Below are positions 1-12,368 of a stretch of DNA of 64,000 bases, one piece after another. Position numbers and translations under genes: made by a program. The stretch lies in assembly GCA_963971285.1 (NCBI GenBank), contig OZ020253.1:15326528-15390527 (forward strand), given 5' to 3'. A model generated the notes under the pieces. The model ran no database searches and was not told the origin of the DNA. It saw nothing but the letters and a program-made list of their open reading frames with translations. Position 1 is the stretch's first letter. Every line of letters begins with the position of its first letter. This DNA comes from Astropecten irregularis (lineage: Eukaryota; Echinodermata; Asteroidea; Paxillosida; Astropectinidae).

Positions 1-434
1 TATACTTGGATTTTCGGCCATGAACATGACTTTGTAATTTGGCACAGCCCATATTTCCCTGTAGAGTACATGTGGGGCTACATGTCGTGCAAGTTTCAAG
101 TCGATTGCCTCAGTATTCAGGGAAAAATTTCCAACTCTAGGGTCAAAAAGTGTCTCATAGTCTAAGTGCAGTTTTAATGCGGCCTGCTCGGAGGCCTTCA
201 CGTATAGCGTGTGGTGATATACTTGGATTTTCGGCCCTAAACATGACTTTGGAATTTGTTACAGTCCATATTTTCCTGTACAGTACATGTGGGGCTACAT
301 GTCGTGCAAGTTTCAAGTCGATTGCCTCAGTATTCAGGGAGAAATTTCCAACTCTAGCGTCGAAAAGTCACTCATGGTCAAAGTGCAGTTTTAATGCGGC
401 CTGCTCGGAGGCCTTCACGCATAGCGTGTGGTGA

Positions 435-651
435 TATACTTGGATTTTCGGCCCTTAACATGACTTTGGAATTTGTCACAGTCCATATTTTCCTGTACAG
501 TACATTTTGGGCTACATGTCGTGCAAGTTTCAAGTCGATTGCCTCAGTATTCAGGGAGAAATTTCCAACTCTAGCGTCAAAAAGTCACTCATGGTCAAAG
601 TGCAGTTTTAATGCGGCCTGCTCGGCGGCCATCTCGCATAGCGTGTGGTGC
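435..651 (+). repeat. Class P monomer (example)
   Basis: Class P starts with TATACTTGGATTTTCGGCCC, continues TAAACATGAC or TTAACATGAC, then TTTGGAATTTGTCACAGTCC (or GTTACAGTCC), and has TACAGTACATTTTGGGC. Its 3' half usually reads GGGAGAAATTTCC, GCGTCGAAAAG or GCGTCAAAAAG, and CACTCATGGTCAAAG. P is the commonest class and often comes in runs of two to four. Two 3' endings occur: GGAGGCCTTCAC and GGCGGCCATCTC. The second is followed by C as the last base of the monomer and usually precedes a Q or R monomer. About nine CpG sites lie in a P monomer. Confidence 0.9.
615..630. other. GC-rich inverted repeat at monomer offset 181 (variant form)
   Basis: In most monomers offsets 181-196 read GGCCTGCTCGGAGGCC: five-base arms GGCCT and AGGCC around GCTCGG. 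The copy cited is the other form, GGCCTGCTCGGCGGCC, with arms reduced to four bases. Arms of this length are weak as a DNA hairpin, but the element is among the best conserved of the monomer. No function is shown. Confidence 0.6.
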
Positions 652-868
652 TATACTTGGATTTTCGGCCATGAACATGACTTTGTAATTTGGCACAGCC
701 CATATTTCCCTGTAGAGTACATGTTAGGCTACATGTCGTGCAAGTTTCAAGTCGATTGCCTCAGTATTCAGGGAAAAATTTCCAACTCTAGGGTCAAAAA
801 GTGTCTCATAGTCTAAGTGCAGTTTTAATGCGGCCTGCTCGGAGGCCTTCACGCATAGCGTGTGGTGA

Positions 869-1085
869 TATACTTGGATTTTCGGCCATGAACATGACTT
901 TGTAATTTGGCACAGCCCATATTTCCCTGTAGAGTACATGTGGGGCTACATGTCGTGCAAGTTTCAAGTCGATTGCCTCAGTATTCAGGGAAAAATTTCC
1001 AACTCTAGGGTCAAAAAGTGTCTCATAGTCTAAGTGCAGTTTTAATGCGGCCTGCTCGGAGGCCTTCACGTATAGCGTGTGGTGA
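869..1085 (+). repeat. Class Q monomer (example, Q* subtype)
   Basis: Class Q reads CCATGAACATGACTTTGTAA, then TTTGGCACAGCCCATATTTC and TAGAGTACATGTGGGGC. The 3' half is usually GGGAAAAATTTCC, CTAGGGTCAAAAAG and TGTCTCATAGTC. This example is the Q* subtype, ending CACGTATAGCG instead of CACGCATAGCG; Q* opens each unit of the left domain. Q carries two TACATGT words 12 bp apart (offsets 67 and 79), of which class P keeps only the second. A later subtype reads CAGCCAATATTTCC instead of CAGCCCATATTTCC. Confidence 0.9.
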
Positions 1086-1736
1086 TATACTTGGATTTTC
1101 GGCCCTAAACATGACTTTGGAATTTGTTACAGTCCATATTTTCCTGTACAGTACATGTGGGGCTACATGTCGTGCAAGTTTCAAGTCATTTGCCTCAGTA
1201 TTCAGGGAGAAATTTCCAACTCTAGCGTCGAAAAGTCACTCATGGTCAAAGTGCAGTTTTAATGCGGCCTGCTCGGAGGCCTTCACGCATAGCGTGTGGT
1301 GATATACTTGGATTTTCGGCCCTTAACATGACTTTGGAATTTGTCACAGTCCATATTTTCCTGTACAGTACATTTTGGGCTACATGTCGTGCAAGTTTCA
1401 AGTCGATTGCCTCAGTATTCAGGGAGAAATTTCCAACTCTAGCGTCAAAAAGTCACTCATGGTCAAAGTGCAATTTTAATGCGGCCTGCTCGGCGGCCAT
1501 CTCGCATAGCGTGTGGTGCTATACTTGGATTTTCGGCCATGAACATGACTTTGTAATTTGGCACAGCCCATATTTCCCTGTAGAGTACATGTGGGGCTAC
1601 ATGTCGTGCAAGTTTCAAGTCGATTGCCTCAGTATTCAGGGAGAAATTTCCAACTCTAGCGTCGAAAAGTCACTCATGGTCAAAGTGCAGTTTTAATGCG
1701 GCCTGCTCGGCAGCCATCTCGCATAGCGTGTGGTGC

Positions 1737-3037
1737 TATACTTGGATTTTCGGCCATGAACATGACTTTGGAATTTGGCAGAGCCAATACTTTCCTGTAG
1801 AGTACATGTGGGGCTACATGTCGTGCAAGTTTCAAGTCGATTGCCTCCGTATTCAGGGAAAAATTTCCAACTCTAGCGTCAAAAAGTGTCTCATAGTCTA
1901 AGTGCAGTTTTAATGCAGCCTGCTCGGAGGCCTTCACGCATAGCGTGTGGTGTTATACTTGGATTTTCGGCCATGAACATGACTTTGTAATTTGCACAGC
2001 CCATATTTCCCTGTAGAGTTCATCTGGGGCTACATGTCGTGCAAGTTTCAAGTCGATTGCCTCAGTATTCATGGAGAAATTTCCAACTCTAGCGTCAAAA
2101 AGTGTGTCATAGTCTAAGTGCAGTTTTAATGCGGCCTGCTCGGAGGCCTTCACGCATAGCATGTGGTGCTATACTTTGATTTTCGGCCATGAACATGACT
2201 TTGGAATTTGGCACAGCCCATATGTTCCTGTAGAGTACATCTGGGGCTACTTGTCGTGCAAGTTTCTAGTCGATTGCCTCAGTATTCATGGAGAAATTAC
2301 CAACTCTAGCGTCAAAAAGTGTGTCATAGTCTAAGTGCAGTTTTAATGCGGCCTGCTCGGAGGCCTTCACGCATAGCATGTGGTGCTATACTTTGATTTT
2401 CGGCCATGAACATGACTTTGGAATTTGGCACAGCCCATATGTTCCTGTAGAGTACATCTGGGGCTACATGTCGTGCAAGTTTCTAGTCGATTGCCTAAGT
2501 ATTCAGGGAAAAATGTCCAACTCTAGCGTCAAAAAGTGTCTCATAGTCTAAGTGCAGTTTTAATGCGGCCTGCTCGGAGGCCTTCACGCATAGCGTGTGG
2601 TGATATACTTGGATTTTCGGCCATGAACATGACTTTGTAATTTGGCACAGCCCATATTTCCCTGTAGAGTACATGTGGGGCTACATGTCATGCAAGTTTC
2701 AAGTCGATTGCCTCAGTATTCAGGGAAAAATTTCCAACTCTAGGGTCAAAAAGTGTCTCATAGTCTAAGTGCATTTTTAATGCGGCCTGCTCGGAGGCCT
2801 TCACGCATAGCGTGTGGTGCTATACTTGGATTTTCGGCCATGAACATGACTTTGTAATTTGGCACAGCCCATATTTCCCTGTAGAGTACATGTGGGGCTA
2901 CATGTCGTGTAAGTTTCAAGTCGATTGCCTCAGTATTCAGGGAAAAATTTCCAACTCTAGGGTCAAAAAGTGTCTCATAGTCTAAGTGCAGTTTTAATGC
3001 GGCCTGCTCGGAGGCCTTCACGCATAGCGTGTGGTGA
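1737..3037. repeat. R-V-S-S-Q-Q segment of the left domain
   Basis: Six monomers at 1737, 1954, 2170, 2387, 2604 and 2821. The second is a V relative that is only 216 bp long because TTTGGCACAG has become TTTGCACAG. It retains GGGGCTAC instead of the GGGGCTCC of later V copies. The third monomer is an S with V-like features (ATTCATGGAG, GTGTGTCATAG), so it looks like an S-V chimera. This is the most varied part of the left domain. Confidence 0.85.
1954..2169. repeat. 216-bp monomer with a private 1-bp deletion
   Basis: Monomer 10 lacks one G in TTTGGCACAG near 1996. The deletion is not seen in any other V or Q monomer here, so it arose after the last local amplification. It accounts for the first phase shift of the array. 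Confidence 0.9.
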
Positions 3038-3905
3038 TATACTTGGATTTTCGGCCATGAACATGACTTTGTAATTTGGCACAGCCCATATTTCCCTGTA
3101 GAGTACATGTGGGGCTACATGTCGTGCAAGTTTCAAGTCGATTGCCTCAGTATTCAGGGAAAAATTTCCAACTCTAGGGTCAAAAAGTGTCTCATAGTCT
3201 AAGTGCAGTTTTAATGCGGCCTGCTCGGAGGCCTTCACGTATAGCGTGTGGTGATATACTTGGATTTTCGGCCCTAAACATGACTTTGGAATTTGTTACA
3301 GTCCATATTTTCCTGTACAGTACATGTGGGGCTACATTTCGTGCAAGTTTCAAGTCGATTGCCTCAGTATTCAGGGAGAAATTTCCAACTCTAGCGTCGA
3401 AAAGTCACTCATGGTCAAAGTGCAGTTTTAATGCGGCCTGCTCGGAGGCCTTCACGCATAGCGTGTGGTGATATACTTGGATTTTCGGCCCTAAACATGA
3501 CTTTGGAATTTGTCACAGTCCATATTTTCCTGTACAGTACATTTTGGGCTACATGTCGTGCAAGTTTCAAGTCGATTGCCTCAGTATTCAGGGAGAAATT
3601 TCCAACTCTAGCGTCGAAAAGTCACTCATGGTCAAAGTGCAGTTTTAATGCGGCCTGCTCGGCGGCCATCTCGCATAGCGTGTGGTGCTATACTTGGATT
3701 TTCGGCCCTAAACATGACTTTGGAATTTGTTACAGTCCATATTTTCCTGTACAGTACATTTTGGGCTACATGTCGTGCAAGTTTCAAGTCGATTGCCTCA
3801 GTATTCAGGGAGAAATTTCCAACTCTAGCGTCGAAAAGTCACTCATGGTCAAAGTGCAGTTTTAATGCGGCCTGCTCGACGGCCATCTCGCATAGCGTGT
3901 GGTGC

Positions 3906-4122
3906 TATACTTGGATTTTCGGCCATGAACATGACTTTGGAATTTGGCAGAGCCAATACTTTCCTGTAGAGTACATGTGGGGCTACATGTCGTGCAAGTT
4001 TCAAGTCGATTGCCTCAGTATTCAGGGAGAAATTTCCAACTCTAGCGTCAAAAAGTGTCTCATAGTCTAAGTGCAGTTTTAATGCGGCCTGCTCGGAGGC
4101 CTTCACGCATAGCATGTGGTGC
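3906..4122 (+). repeat. Class R monomer (example)
   Basis: Class R reads CCATGAACATGACTTTGGAA, then TTTGGCAGAGCCAATACTTT and CCTGTAGAGTACATGTGGGG. Subtypes differ at CCTCCGTATTC versus CCTCAGTATTC, GGGAAAA versus GGGGAAA or GGGACAA, and often end GCAGCCTGCTCGG, with the CpG of GCGGCC changed to CpA. R normally precedes V or S. Confidence 0.9.
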
Positions 4123-4339
4123 TATACTTTGATTTTCGGCCATGAACATGACCTTGGAATTTGGCAGAGCCCATATGTTCCTGTAGAGTACATCTGGGGC
4201 TACATGTCGTGCAAGTTTCAAGTCGATTGCCTCAGTATTCATGGAGAAATTTCCAACTCTAGCGTCAAAAAGTGTGTCATAGTCTAAGTGCAGTTTTAAT
4301 GCGGCCTGCTCGGAGGCCTTCACGCATAGCATGTGGTGC

Positions 4340-4556
4340 TATACTTTGATTTTCGGCCATGAACATGACTTTGGAATTTGGCACAGCCCATATGTTCCTG
4401 TAGAGTACATCTGGGGCTACATGTCGTGCAAGTTTCTAGTCGATTGCCTAAGTATTCAGGGAAAAATGTCCAACTCTAGCGTCAAAAAGTGTCTCATAGT
4501 CTAAGTGCAGTTTTAATGCGGCCTGCTCGGAGGCCTTCACGCATAGCGTGTGGTGA
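4340..4556 (+). repeat. Class S monomer (example)
   Basis: Class S usually begins TATACTTTGATTTTCGG (TT for GG after CTT), then GGCACAGCCCATATGTTCC, TAGAGTACATCTGGGGC, GTTTCTAGTCG and GGGAAAAATGTCC. It is commonly preceded by AGCATGTGGTGC, the CpG-to-CpA form of AGCGTGTGG. S often follows V or another S. A subtype with CCATGTACATG is found only just before M monomers between 36884 and 49252. Confidence 0.9.
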
Positions 4557-6726
4557 TATACTTGGATTTTCGGCCATGAACATGACTTTGTAATTTGGCA
4601 CAGCCCATATTTCCCTGTAGAGTACATGTGGGGCTACATGTCGTGCAAGTTTCAAGTCGATTGCCTCAGTATTCAGGGAAAAATTTCCAACTCTAGGGTC
4701 AAAAAGTGTCTCATAGTCTAAGTGCAGTTTTAATGCGGCCTGCTCGGAGGCCTTCACGCATAGCGTGTGGTGATATACTTGGATTTTCGGCCATGAACAT
4801 GACTTTGTAATTTGGCACAGCCCATATTTCCCTGTAGAGTACATGTGGGGCTACATGTCGTGCAAGTTTCAAGTCGATTGCCTCAGTATTCAGGGAAAAA
4901 TTTCCAACTCTAGGGTCAAAAAGTGTCTCATAGTCTAAGTGCAGTTTTAATGCGGCCTGCTCGGAGGCCTTCACGTATAGCGTGTGGTGATATACTTGGA
5001 TTTTCGGCCCTAAACATGACTTTGGAATTTGTTACAGTCCATATTTTCCTGTACAGTACATGTTGGGCTACATGTCGTGCAAGTTTCAAATCGATTGCCT
5101 CAGTATTCAGGGAGAAATTTCCAACTCTAGCGTCGAAAAGTCACTCATGGTCAAAGTGCAGTTTTAATGCGGCCTGCTCGGAGGCCTTCACGCATAGCGT
5201 GTGGTGATATACTTGGATTTTCGGCCCTAAACATGACTTTGGAATTTGTCACAGTCCATATTTTCCTGTACAGTACATTTTGGGCTACATGTCGTGCAAG
5301 TTTCAAGTCGATTGCCTCAGTATTCAGGGAGAAATTTCCAACTCTAGCGTCGAAAAGTCACTCATGGTCAAAGTGCAGTTTTAATGCGGCCTGCTCGGAG
5401 GCCTTCACGCATAGCGTGTGGTGATATACTTGGATTTTCGGCCCTAAACATGACTTTGGAATTTGTTACAGTCCATATTTTCCTGTACAGTACATTTTGG
5501 GCTACATGTCGTGCAAGTTTCAAGTCGATTGCCTCAGTATTCAGGGAGAAATTTCCAACTCTAGCGTCGAAAAGTCACTCATGGTCAAAGTGCAGTTTTA
5601 ATGCGGCCTGCTCGGCGGCCATCTCGCATAGCGTGTGGTGCTATACTTGGATTTTCGGCCCTAAACATGACTTTGGAATTTGTTACAGTCCATATTTTCC
5701 TGTACAGTACATTTTGGGCTACATGTCGTGCAAGTTTCAAGTCGATTGCCTCAGTATTCAGGGAGAAATTTCCAACTCTAGCGTCGAAAAGTCACTCATG
5801 GTCAAAGTGCAGTTTTAATGCGGCCTGCTCGACGGCCATCTCGCATAGCGTGTGGTGCTATACTTGGATTTTCGGCCATGAACATGACTTTGGAATTTGG
5901 CAGAGCCAATACTTTCCTGTAGAGTACATGTGGGGCTACATGTCGTGCAAGTTTCAAGTCGATTGCCTCAGTATTCAGGGAGAAATTTCCAACTCTAGCG
6001 TCAAAAAGTGTCTCATAGTCTAAGTGCAGTTTTAATGCGGCCTGCTCGGAGGCCTTCACGCATAGCATGTGGTGCTATACTTTTATTTTCGGCCATGAAC
6101 ATGACCTTGGAATTTGGCAGAGCCCATATGTTCCTGTAGAGTACATCTGGGGCTACATGTCGTGCAAGTTTCAAGTCGATTGCCTCAGTATTCATGGAGA
6201 AATTTCCAACTCTAGCGTCAAAAAGTGTGTCATAGTCTAAGTGCAGTTTTAATGCGGCCTGCTCGGAGGCCTTCACGCATAGCATGTGGTGCTATACTTA
6301 GATTTTCGGCCATGAACATGACTTTGGAATTTGGCACAGCCCATATGTTCCTGTAGAGTACATCTGGGGCTACATGTCGTGCAAGTTTCTAGTCGATTGC
6401 CTAAGTATTCAGGGAAAAATTTCCAACTCTAGCGTCAAAAAGTGTCTCATAGTCTAAGTGCAGTTTTAATGCGGCCTGCTCGGAGGCCTTCACGCATAGC
6501 GTGTGGTGCTATACTTGGATTTTCGGCCATGAACATGACTTTGTAATTTGGCACAGCCCATATTTCCCTGTAGAGTACATGTGGCCCTACATGTCGTGCA
6601 AGTTTCAAGTCGATTGCCTCAGTATTCAGGGAAAAATTTCCAACTCTAGGGTCAAAAAGTGTCTCATAGTCTAAGTGCAGTTTTAATGCGGCCTGCTCGG
6701 AGGCCTTCACGCATAGCGTGTGGTGA

Positions 6727-9700
6727 TATACTTGGATTTTCGGCCATGAACATGACTTTGTAATTTGGCACAGCCCATATTTCCCTGTAGGGTACATGTG
6801 GGGCTACATGTCGTGCAAGTTTCAAGTCGATTGCCTCAGTATTCAGGGAAAAATTTCCAACTCTAGGGTCAAAAAGTGTCTCATAGTCTAAGTGCAGTTT
6901 TAATGCGGCCTGCTCGGAGTCCTTCACGTATAGCGTGTGGTGATATACTTGGATTTTCGGCCCTAAACATGACTTTGGAATTTGTTACAGTCCATATTTT
7001 CCTGTACAGTACATGTTGGGCTACATGTCGTGCAAGTTTCAAGTCGATTGCCTCAGTATTCAGGGAGAAATTTCCAACTCTAGCGTCGAAAAGTCACTCA
7101 TGGTCAAAGTGCAGTTTTAATGCGGCCTGCTCGGAGGCCTTCACGCATAGCGTGTGGTGATATACTTGGATTTTCGGCCCTAAACATGACTTTGGAATTT
7201 GTCACAGTCCATATTTTCCTGTACAGTACATTTTGGGCTACATGTCGTGCAAGTTTCAAGTCGATTGCCTCAGTATTCAGGGAGAAATTTCCAACTCTAG
7301 CGTCGAAAAGTCACTCATGGTCAAAGTGCAGTTTTAATGCGGCCTGCTCGGAGGCCTTCACGCATAGCGTGTGGTGATATACTTGGATTTTCGGCCCTAA
7401 ACATGACTTTGGAATTTGTCACAGTCCATATTTTCCTGTACAGTACATTTTGGGCTACATGTCGTGCAAGTTTCAAGTCGATTGCCTCAGTATTCAGGGA
7501 GAAATTTCCAACTCTAGCGTCAAAAAGTCACTCATGGTCAAAGTGCAGTTTTAATGCGGCCTGCTCGGCGGCCATCTCGCATAGCGTGTGGTGCTATACT
7601 TGGATTTTCGGCCATGAACATGACTTTGTAATTTGGCACAGCCCATATTTCCCTGTAGAGTACATGTGGGGCTACATGTCGTGCAAGTTTCAAGTCGATT
7701 GCCTCAGTATTCAGGGAAATATTTCCAACTCTAGGGTCAAAAAGTGTCTCATAGTCTAAGTGCAGTTTTAATGCGGCCTGCTCGGAGGCCTTCACGCATA
7801 GCGTGTGGTGATATACTTGGATTTTCGGCCATGAACATGACTTTGTAATTTGGCACAGCCCATATTTCCCTGTAGAGTACATGTGGGGCTACATGTCGTG
7901 CAAGTTTCAAGTCGATTGCCTCAGTATTCAGGGAAAAATTTCCAACTCTAGGGTCAAAAAGTGTCTCATAGTCTAAGTGCAGTTTTAATGCGGCCTGCTC
8001 GGAGGCCTTCACGTATAGCGTGTGGTGATATACTTGGATTTTCGGCCCTAAACATGACTTTGGAATTTGTTACAGTCCATATTTTCCTGTACACTACATG
8101 TGGGGCTACATGTCGTGCAAGTTTCAAGTCGATTGCCTCAGTATTCAGGGAGAAATTTCCAACTCTAGCGTCGAAAAGTCACTCATGGTCAAAGTGCAGT
8201 TTTAATGCGGCCTGCTCGGAGGCCTTCACGCATAGCGTGTGGTGATATACTTGGTTTTTCGGCCCTTAACATGACTTTGGAATTTGTCACAGTCCATATT
8301 TTCCTGTACAGTACATTTTGGGCTACATGTCGTGCAAGTTTCAAGTCGATTGCCTCAGTATTCAGGGAGAAATTTCCAACTCTAGCGTCAAAAAGTCACT
8401 CATGGTCAAAGTGCAGTTTTAATGCGGCCTGCTCGGCGGCCATCTCGCATAGCGTGTGGTGCTATACTTGGATTTTCGGCCATGAACATGACTTTGTAAT
8501 TTGGCACAGCCCATATTTCCCTGTAGAGTACATGTGGGGCTACATGTCGTGCAAGTTTCAAGTCGATTGCCTCAGTATTCAGGGAAAAATTTCCAACTCT
8601 AGGGTCAAAAAGTGTCTCATAGTCTAAGTGCAGTTTTAATGCGGCCTGCTCGGAGGCCTTCACGCATAGCGTGTGGTGATATACTTGGATTTTCGGCCAT
8701 GAACATGACTTTGTAATTTGGCACAGCCCATATTTCCCTGTAGAGTACATGTGGGGCTACATGTCGTGCAAGTTTCAAGTCGATTGCCTCAGTATTCAGG
8801 GAAAAATTTCCAACTCTAGGGTCAAAAAGTGTCTCATAGTCTAAGTGCAGTTTTAATGCGGCCTGCTCGGAGGCCTTCACGTATAGCGTGTGGTGATATA
8901 CTTGGATTTTCGGCCCTAAACATGACTTTGGAATTTGTTACAGTCCATATTTTCCTGTACAGTACATGTGGGGCTACATGTCGTGCAAGTTTCAAGTCGA
9001 TTGCCTCAGTATTCAGGGAGAAATTTCCAACTCTAGCGTCGAAAAGTCACTCATGGTCAAAGTGCAGTTTTAATGCGGCCTGCTCGGAGGCCTTCACGCA
9101 TAGCGTGTGGTGATATACTTGGATTTTCGGCCCTTAACATGACTTTGGAATTTGTCACAGTCCATATTTTCCTGTACAGTACATTTTGGGCTACATGTCG
9201 TGCAAGTTTCAAGTCGATTGCCTCAGTATTCAGGGAGAAATTTCCAACTCTAGCGTCAAAAAGTCACTCATGGTCAAAGTGCAGTTTTAATGCGGCCTGC
9301 TCGGCGGCCATCTCGCATAGCGTGTGGTGCTATACTTGGATTTTCGGCCATGAACATGACTTTGTAATTTGGCACAGCCCATATTTCCCTGTAGAGTACA
9401 TGTGGGGCTACATGTCGTGCAAGTTTCAAGTCGATTGCCTCAGTATTCAGGGAAAAATTTCCAACTCTAGGGTCCAAAAGTGTCTCATAGTCTAAGTGCA
9501 GTTTTAATGCGGCCTGTTCGGAGGCCTTCACGCATAGCGTGTGGTGATATACTTGGATTTTCGGCCATGAACATGACTTTGTAATTTGGCACAGCCCATA
9601 TTTCCCTGTAGAGTACATGTGGGGCTACATGTCGTGCAAGTTTCAAGTCAATTGCCTCAGTATTCAGGGAAAAATTTCCAACTCTAGGGTCAAAAAGTGT

Positions 9701-11500
9701 CTCATAGTCTAAGTGCAGTTTTAATGCGGCCTGCTCGGAGGCCTTCACGTATAGCGTGTGGTGATATACTTGGATTTTCGGCCCTAAACATGACTTTGGA
9801 ATTTGTTACAGTCCATATTTTCCTGTACAGTACATGTGGGGCTACATGTCGTGCAAGTTTCAAGTCGATTGCCTTAGTATTCAGGGAGAAATTTCCAACT
9901 CTAGCGTCGAAAAGTCACTCATGGTCAAAGTGCAGTTTTAATGCGGCCTGCTCGGAGGCCTTCACGCATAGCGTGTGGTGATATACTTGGATTTTCGGCC
10001 CTTAACATGACTTTGGAATTTGTCACAGTCCATATTTTCCTGTACAGTACATTTTGGGCTACATGTCGTGCAAGTTTCAAGTCGATTGCCTCAGTATTCA
10101 GGGAGAAATTTCCAACTCTAGCGTCAAAAAGTCACTCATGGTCAAAGTGCAGTTTTAATGCGGCCTGCTCGGCGGCCATCTCGCATAGCGTGTGGTGCTA
10201 TACTTGGATTTTCGGCCATGAACATGACTTTGTAATTTGGCACAGCCCATATTTCCCTGTAGAGTACATGTGGGGCTACATGTCGTGCAAGTTTCAAGTC
10301 GATTGCCTCAGTATTCAGGGAGAAATTTCCAACTCTAGCGTCGAAAAGTCACTCATGGTCAAAGTGCAGTTTTAATGCGGCCTGCTCGGCGGACATCTCG
10401 CATAGCGTGTGGTGCTATACTTGGATTTTCGGCCATGAACATGACTTTGTAATTTGGCACAGCCCATATTTCCCTGTAGAGTACATGTGGGGCTACATGT
10501 CGTGCAAGTTTCAAGTCGATTGCCTCAGTATTCAGGGAAAAATTTCCAACTCTAGGGTCAAAAAGTGTCTCATAGTCTAAGTGCAGTTTTAATGCGGCCT
10601 GCTCGGAGGCCTTCACGCATAGCGTGTGGTGATATACTTGGATTTTCGGCCATGAACATGACTTTGTAATTTGGCACAGCCCATATTTCCCTGTAGAGTA
10701 CATGTGGGGCTACATGTCGTGCAAGTTTCAAGTCGATTGCCTCAGTATTCAGGGAAATATTTCCAACTCTAGGGTCAAAAAGTGTCTCATAGTCTAAGTG
10801 CAGTTTTAATGCGGCCTGCTCGGAGGCCTTCACGTATAGCGTGTGGTGATATACTTGGATTTTCGGCCCTAAACATGACTTTGGAATTTGTTACAGTCCA
10901 TATTTTCCTGTACAGTACATGTGGGGCTACATGTCGTGCAAGTTTCAAGTCGATTGCCTCAGTATTCAGGGAGAAATTTCCAACTCTAGCGTCGAAAAGT
11001 CACTCATGGTCAAAGTGCAGTTTTAATGCGGCCTGCTCGGAGGCCTTCACGCATAGCGTGTGGTGATATACTTGGATTTTCGGCCCTTAACATGACTTTG
11101 GAATTTGTCACAGTCCATATTTTCCTGTACAGTACATTTTGGGCTACATGTCGTGCAAGTTTCAAGTCGATTGCCTCAGTATTCAGGGAGAAATTTCCAA
11201 CTCTAGCGTCAAAAAGTCACTCATGGTCAAAGTGCAGTTTTAATGCGGCCTGCTCGGCGGCCATCTCGCATAGCGTGTGGTGCTATACTTGGATTTTCGG
11301 CCATGAACATGACTTTGTAATTTGGCACAGCCCATATTTCCCTGTAGAGTACATGTGGGGCTACATGTCGTGCAAGTTTCAAGTCGATTGCCTCAGTATT
11401 CAGGGAGAAATTTCCAACTCTAGCGTCGAAAAGTCACTCATGGTCAAAGTGCAGTTTTAATGCGGCCTGCTCGGCGGCCATCTCGCATAGCGTGTGGTGC
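6727..11500. repeat. Run of four- and five-monomer units
   Basis: Units at 6727-7811 (Q*-P-P-P-Q), 7812-8679 and 8680-9547 (Q*-P-P-Q each), 9548-10632 (Q*-P-P-Q'-Q) and 10633-11500 (Q*-P-P-Q'). The extra member of the fourth unit is the Q' hybrid followed by a normal Q. Private single changes are few (for example GGGAAATATTTCC near 7716 and 10753), so these units are close relatives. Confidence 0.88.
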
Positions 11501-12368
11501 TATACTTGGATTTTCGGCCATGAACATGACTTTGGAATTTGGCAGAGCCAATACTTTCCTGTAGAGTACATGTGGGGCTACATGTCGTGCAAGTTTCAAG
11601 TCGATTGCCTCCGTATTCAGGGAAAAATTTCCAACTCTAGCGTCAAAAAGTGTCTCATAGTCTAAGTGCAGTTTTAATGCGGCCTGCTCGGAGGCCTTCA
11701 CGCATAGCATGTGGTGCTATACTTTGATTTTCGGCCATGAACATGACTTTGGAATTTGGCACAGCCCATATGTTCCTGTAGAGTACATCTGGGGCTACAT
11801 GTCGTGCAAGTTTCTAGTCGATTGCCTCAGTATTCAGTGAAAAATGTCCAACTCTAGCGTCAAAAAGTGTCTCATAGTCTAAGTGCAGTTTTAATGCGGC
11901 CTGCTCGGAGGCCTTCACGCATAGCGTGTGGTGATATACTTGGATTTTCGGCCATGAACATGACTTTGTAATTTGGCACAGCCCATATTTCCCTGTAGAG
12001 TACATGTGGGGCTATATGTCGTGCAAGTTTCAAGTCGATTGCCTCAGTATTCAGGGAAAAATTTCCAACTCTAGGGTCAAAAAGTGTCTCATAGTCTAAG
12101 TGCAGTTTTAATGCGGCCTGCTCGGAGGCCTTCACGCATAGCGTTTGGTGATATACTTGGATTTTCGGCCCTAAACATGACTTTGGAATTTGTTACAGTC
12201 CATATTTTTCTGTACAGTACATTTTGGGCTACATGTCGTGCAAGTTTCAAGTCGATTGCCTCAGTATTCAGGGAGAAATTTCCAACTCTAGCGTCGAAAA
12301 GTCACTCATGGTCAAAGTGCAGTTTTAATGCGGCCTGCTCGGAGGCCTTCACGCATAGCTTGTGGTGA

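Larger units (their letters stand above)
1..1736. repeat. Two four-monomer units Q*-P-P-Q
   Basis: Unit 1 spans 1-868 and unit 2 spans 869-1736. They match monomer for monomer except that the last monomer of unit 2 (1520-1736) is Q', a Q 5' half with a P-type 3' half (GGGAGAAATTTCC, GTCGAAAAGTCACTC). Private changes include AAGTCATTTGCC near 1190 in unit 2. The next four-monomer copies occur at 7812-9547. Confidence 0.88.
3038..6726. repeat. Eight- and nine-monomer sister units
   Basis: 3038-4773 reads Q*-P-P-P-R-S-S-Q (8 monomers). 4774-6726 reads Q*-P-P-P-P-R-S-S-Q (9 monomers). They share CGACGGCCATCTC before R and an S variant with GACCTTGGAATTTGGCAGAG (4123 and 6076). The second unit differs by one extra P, a gain of exactly one 217-bp monomer. 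The pair therefore records a duplication followed or accompanied by a single out-of-register exchange within the P run. Confidence 0.88.
1..11500. repeat. Left domain: short units opened by Q*
   Basis: 53 monomers. The mark CACGTATAGC ends monomers 1, 5, 15, 23, 32, 37, 41, 45 and 50, giving unit lengths of 4, 10, 8, 9, 5, 4, 4 and 5 monomers, then a final four-monomer unit. The core is Q*-P-P-Q. It is expanded by extra P copies and by an inserted R-S-S or R-V-S-S segment in the 10-, 8- and 9-monomer units. I do not see CACGTATAGC after 10833, so this domain has not exchanged recently with the rest of the window. Confidence 0.9.

Noticed and set aside
218-434. CCCTAAAC in P monomers, resembling one plant-type telomere heptamer
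   Set aside because: Only one unit per monomer, never tandem, and many P copies have CCCTTAAC. Chance similarity is the simpler reading.
8246-8462. Private change TTGGTTTTTCGG as a possible new class
   Set aside because: A single base change in one P monomer, with no other linked differences; ordinary point variation.
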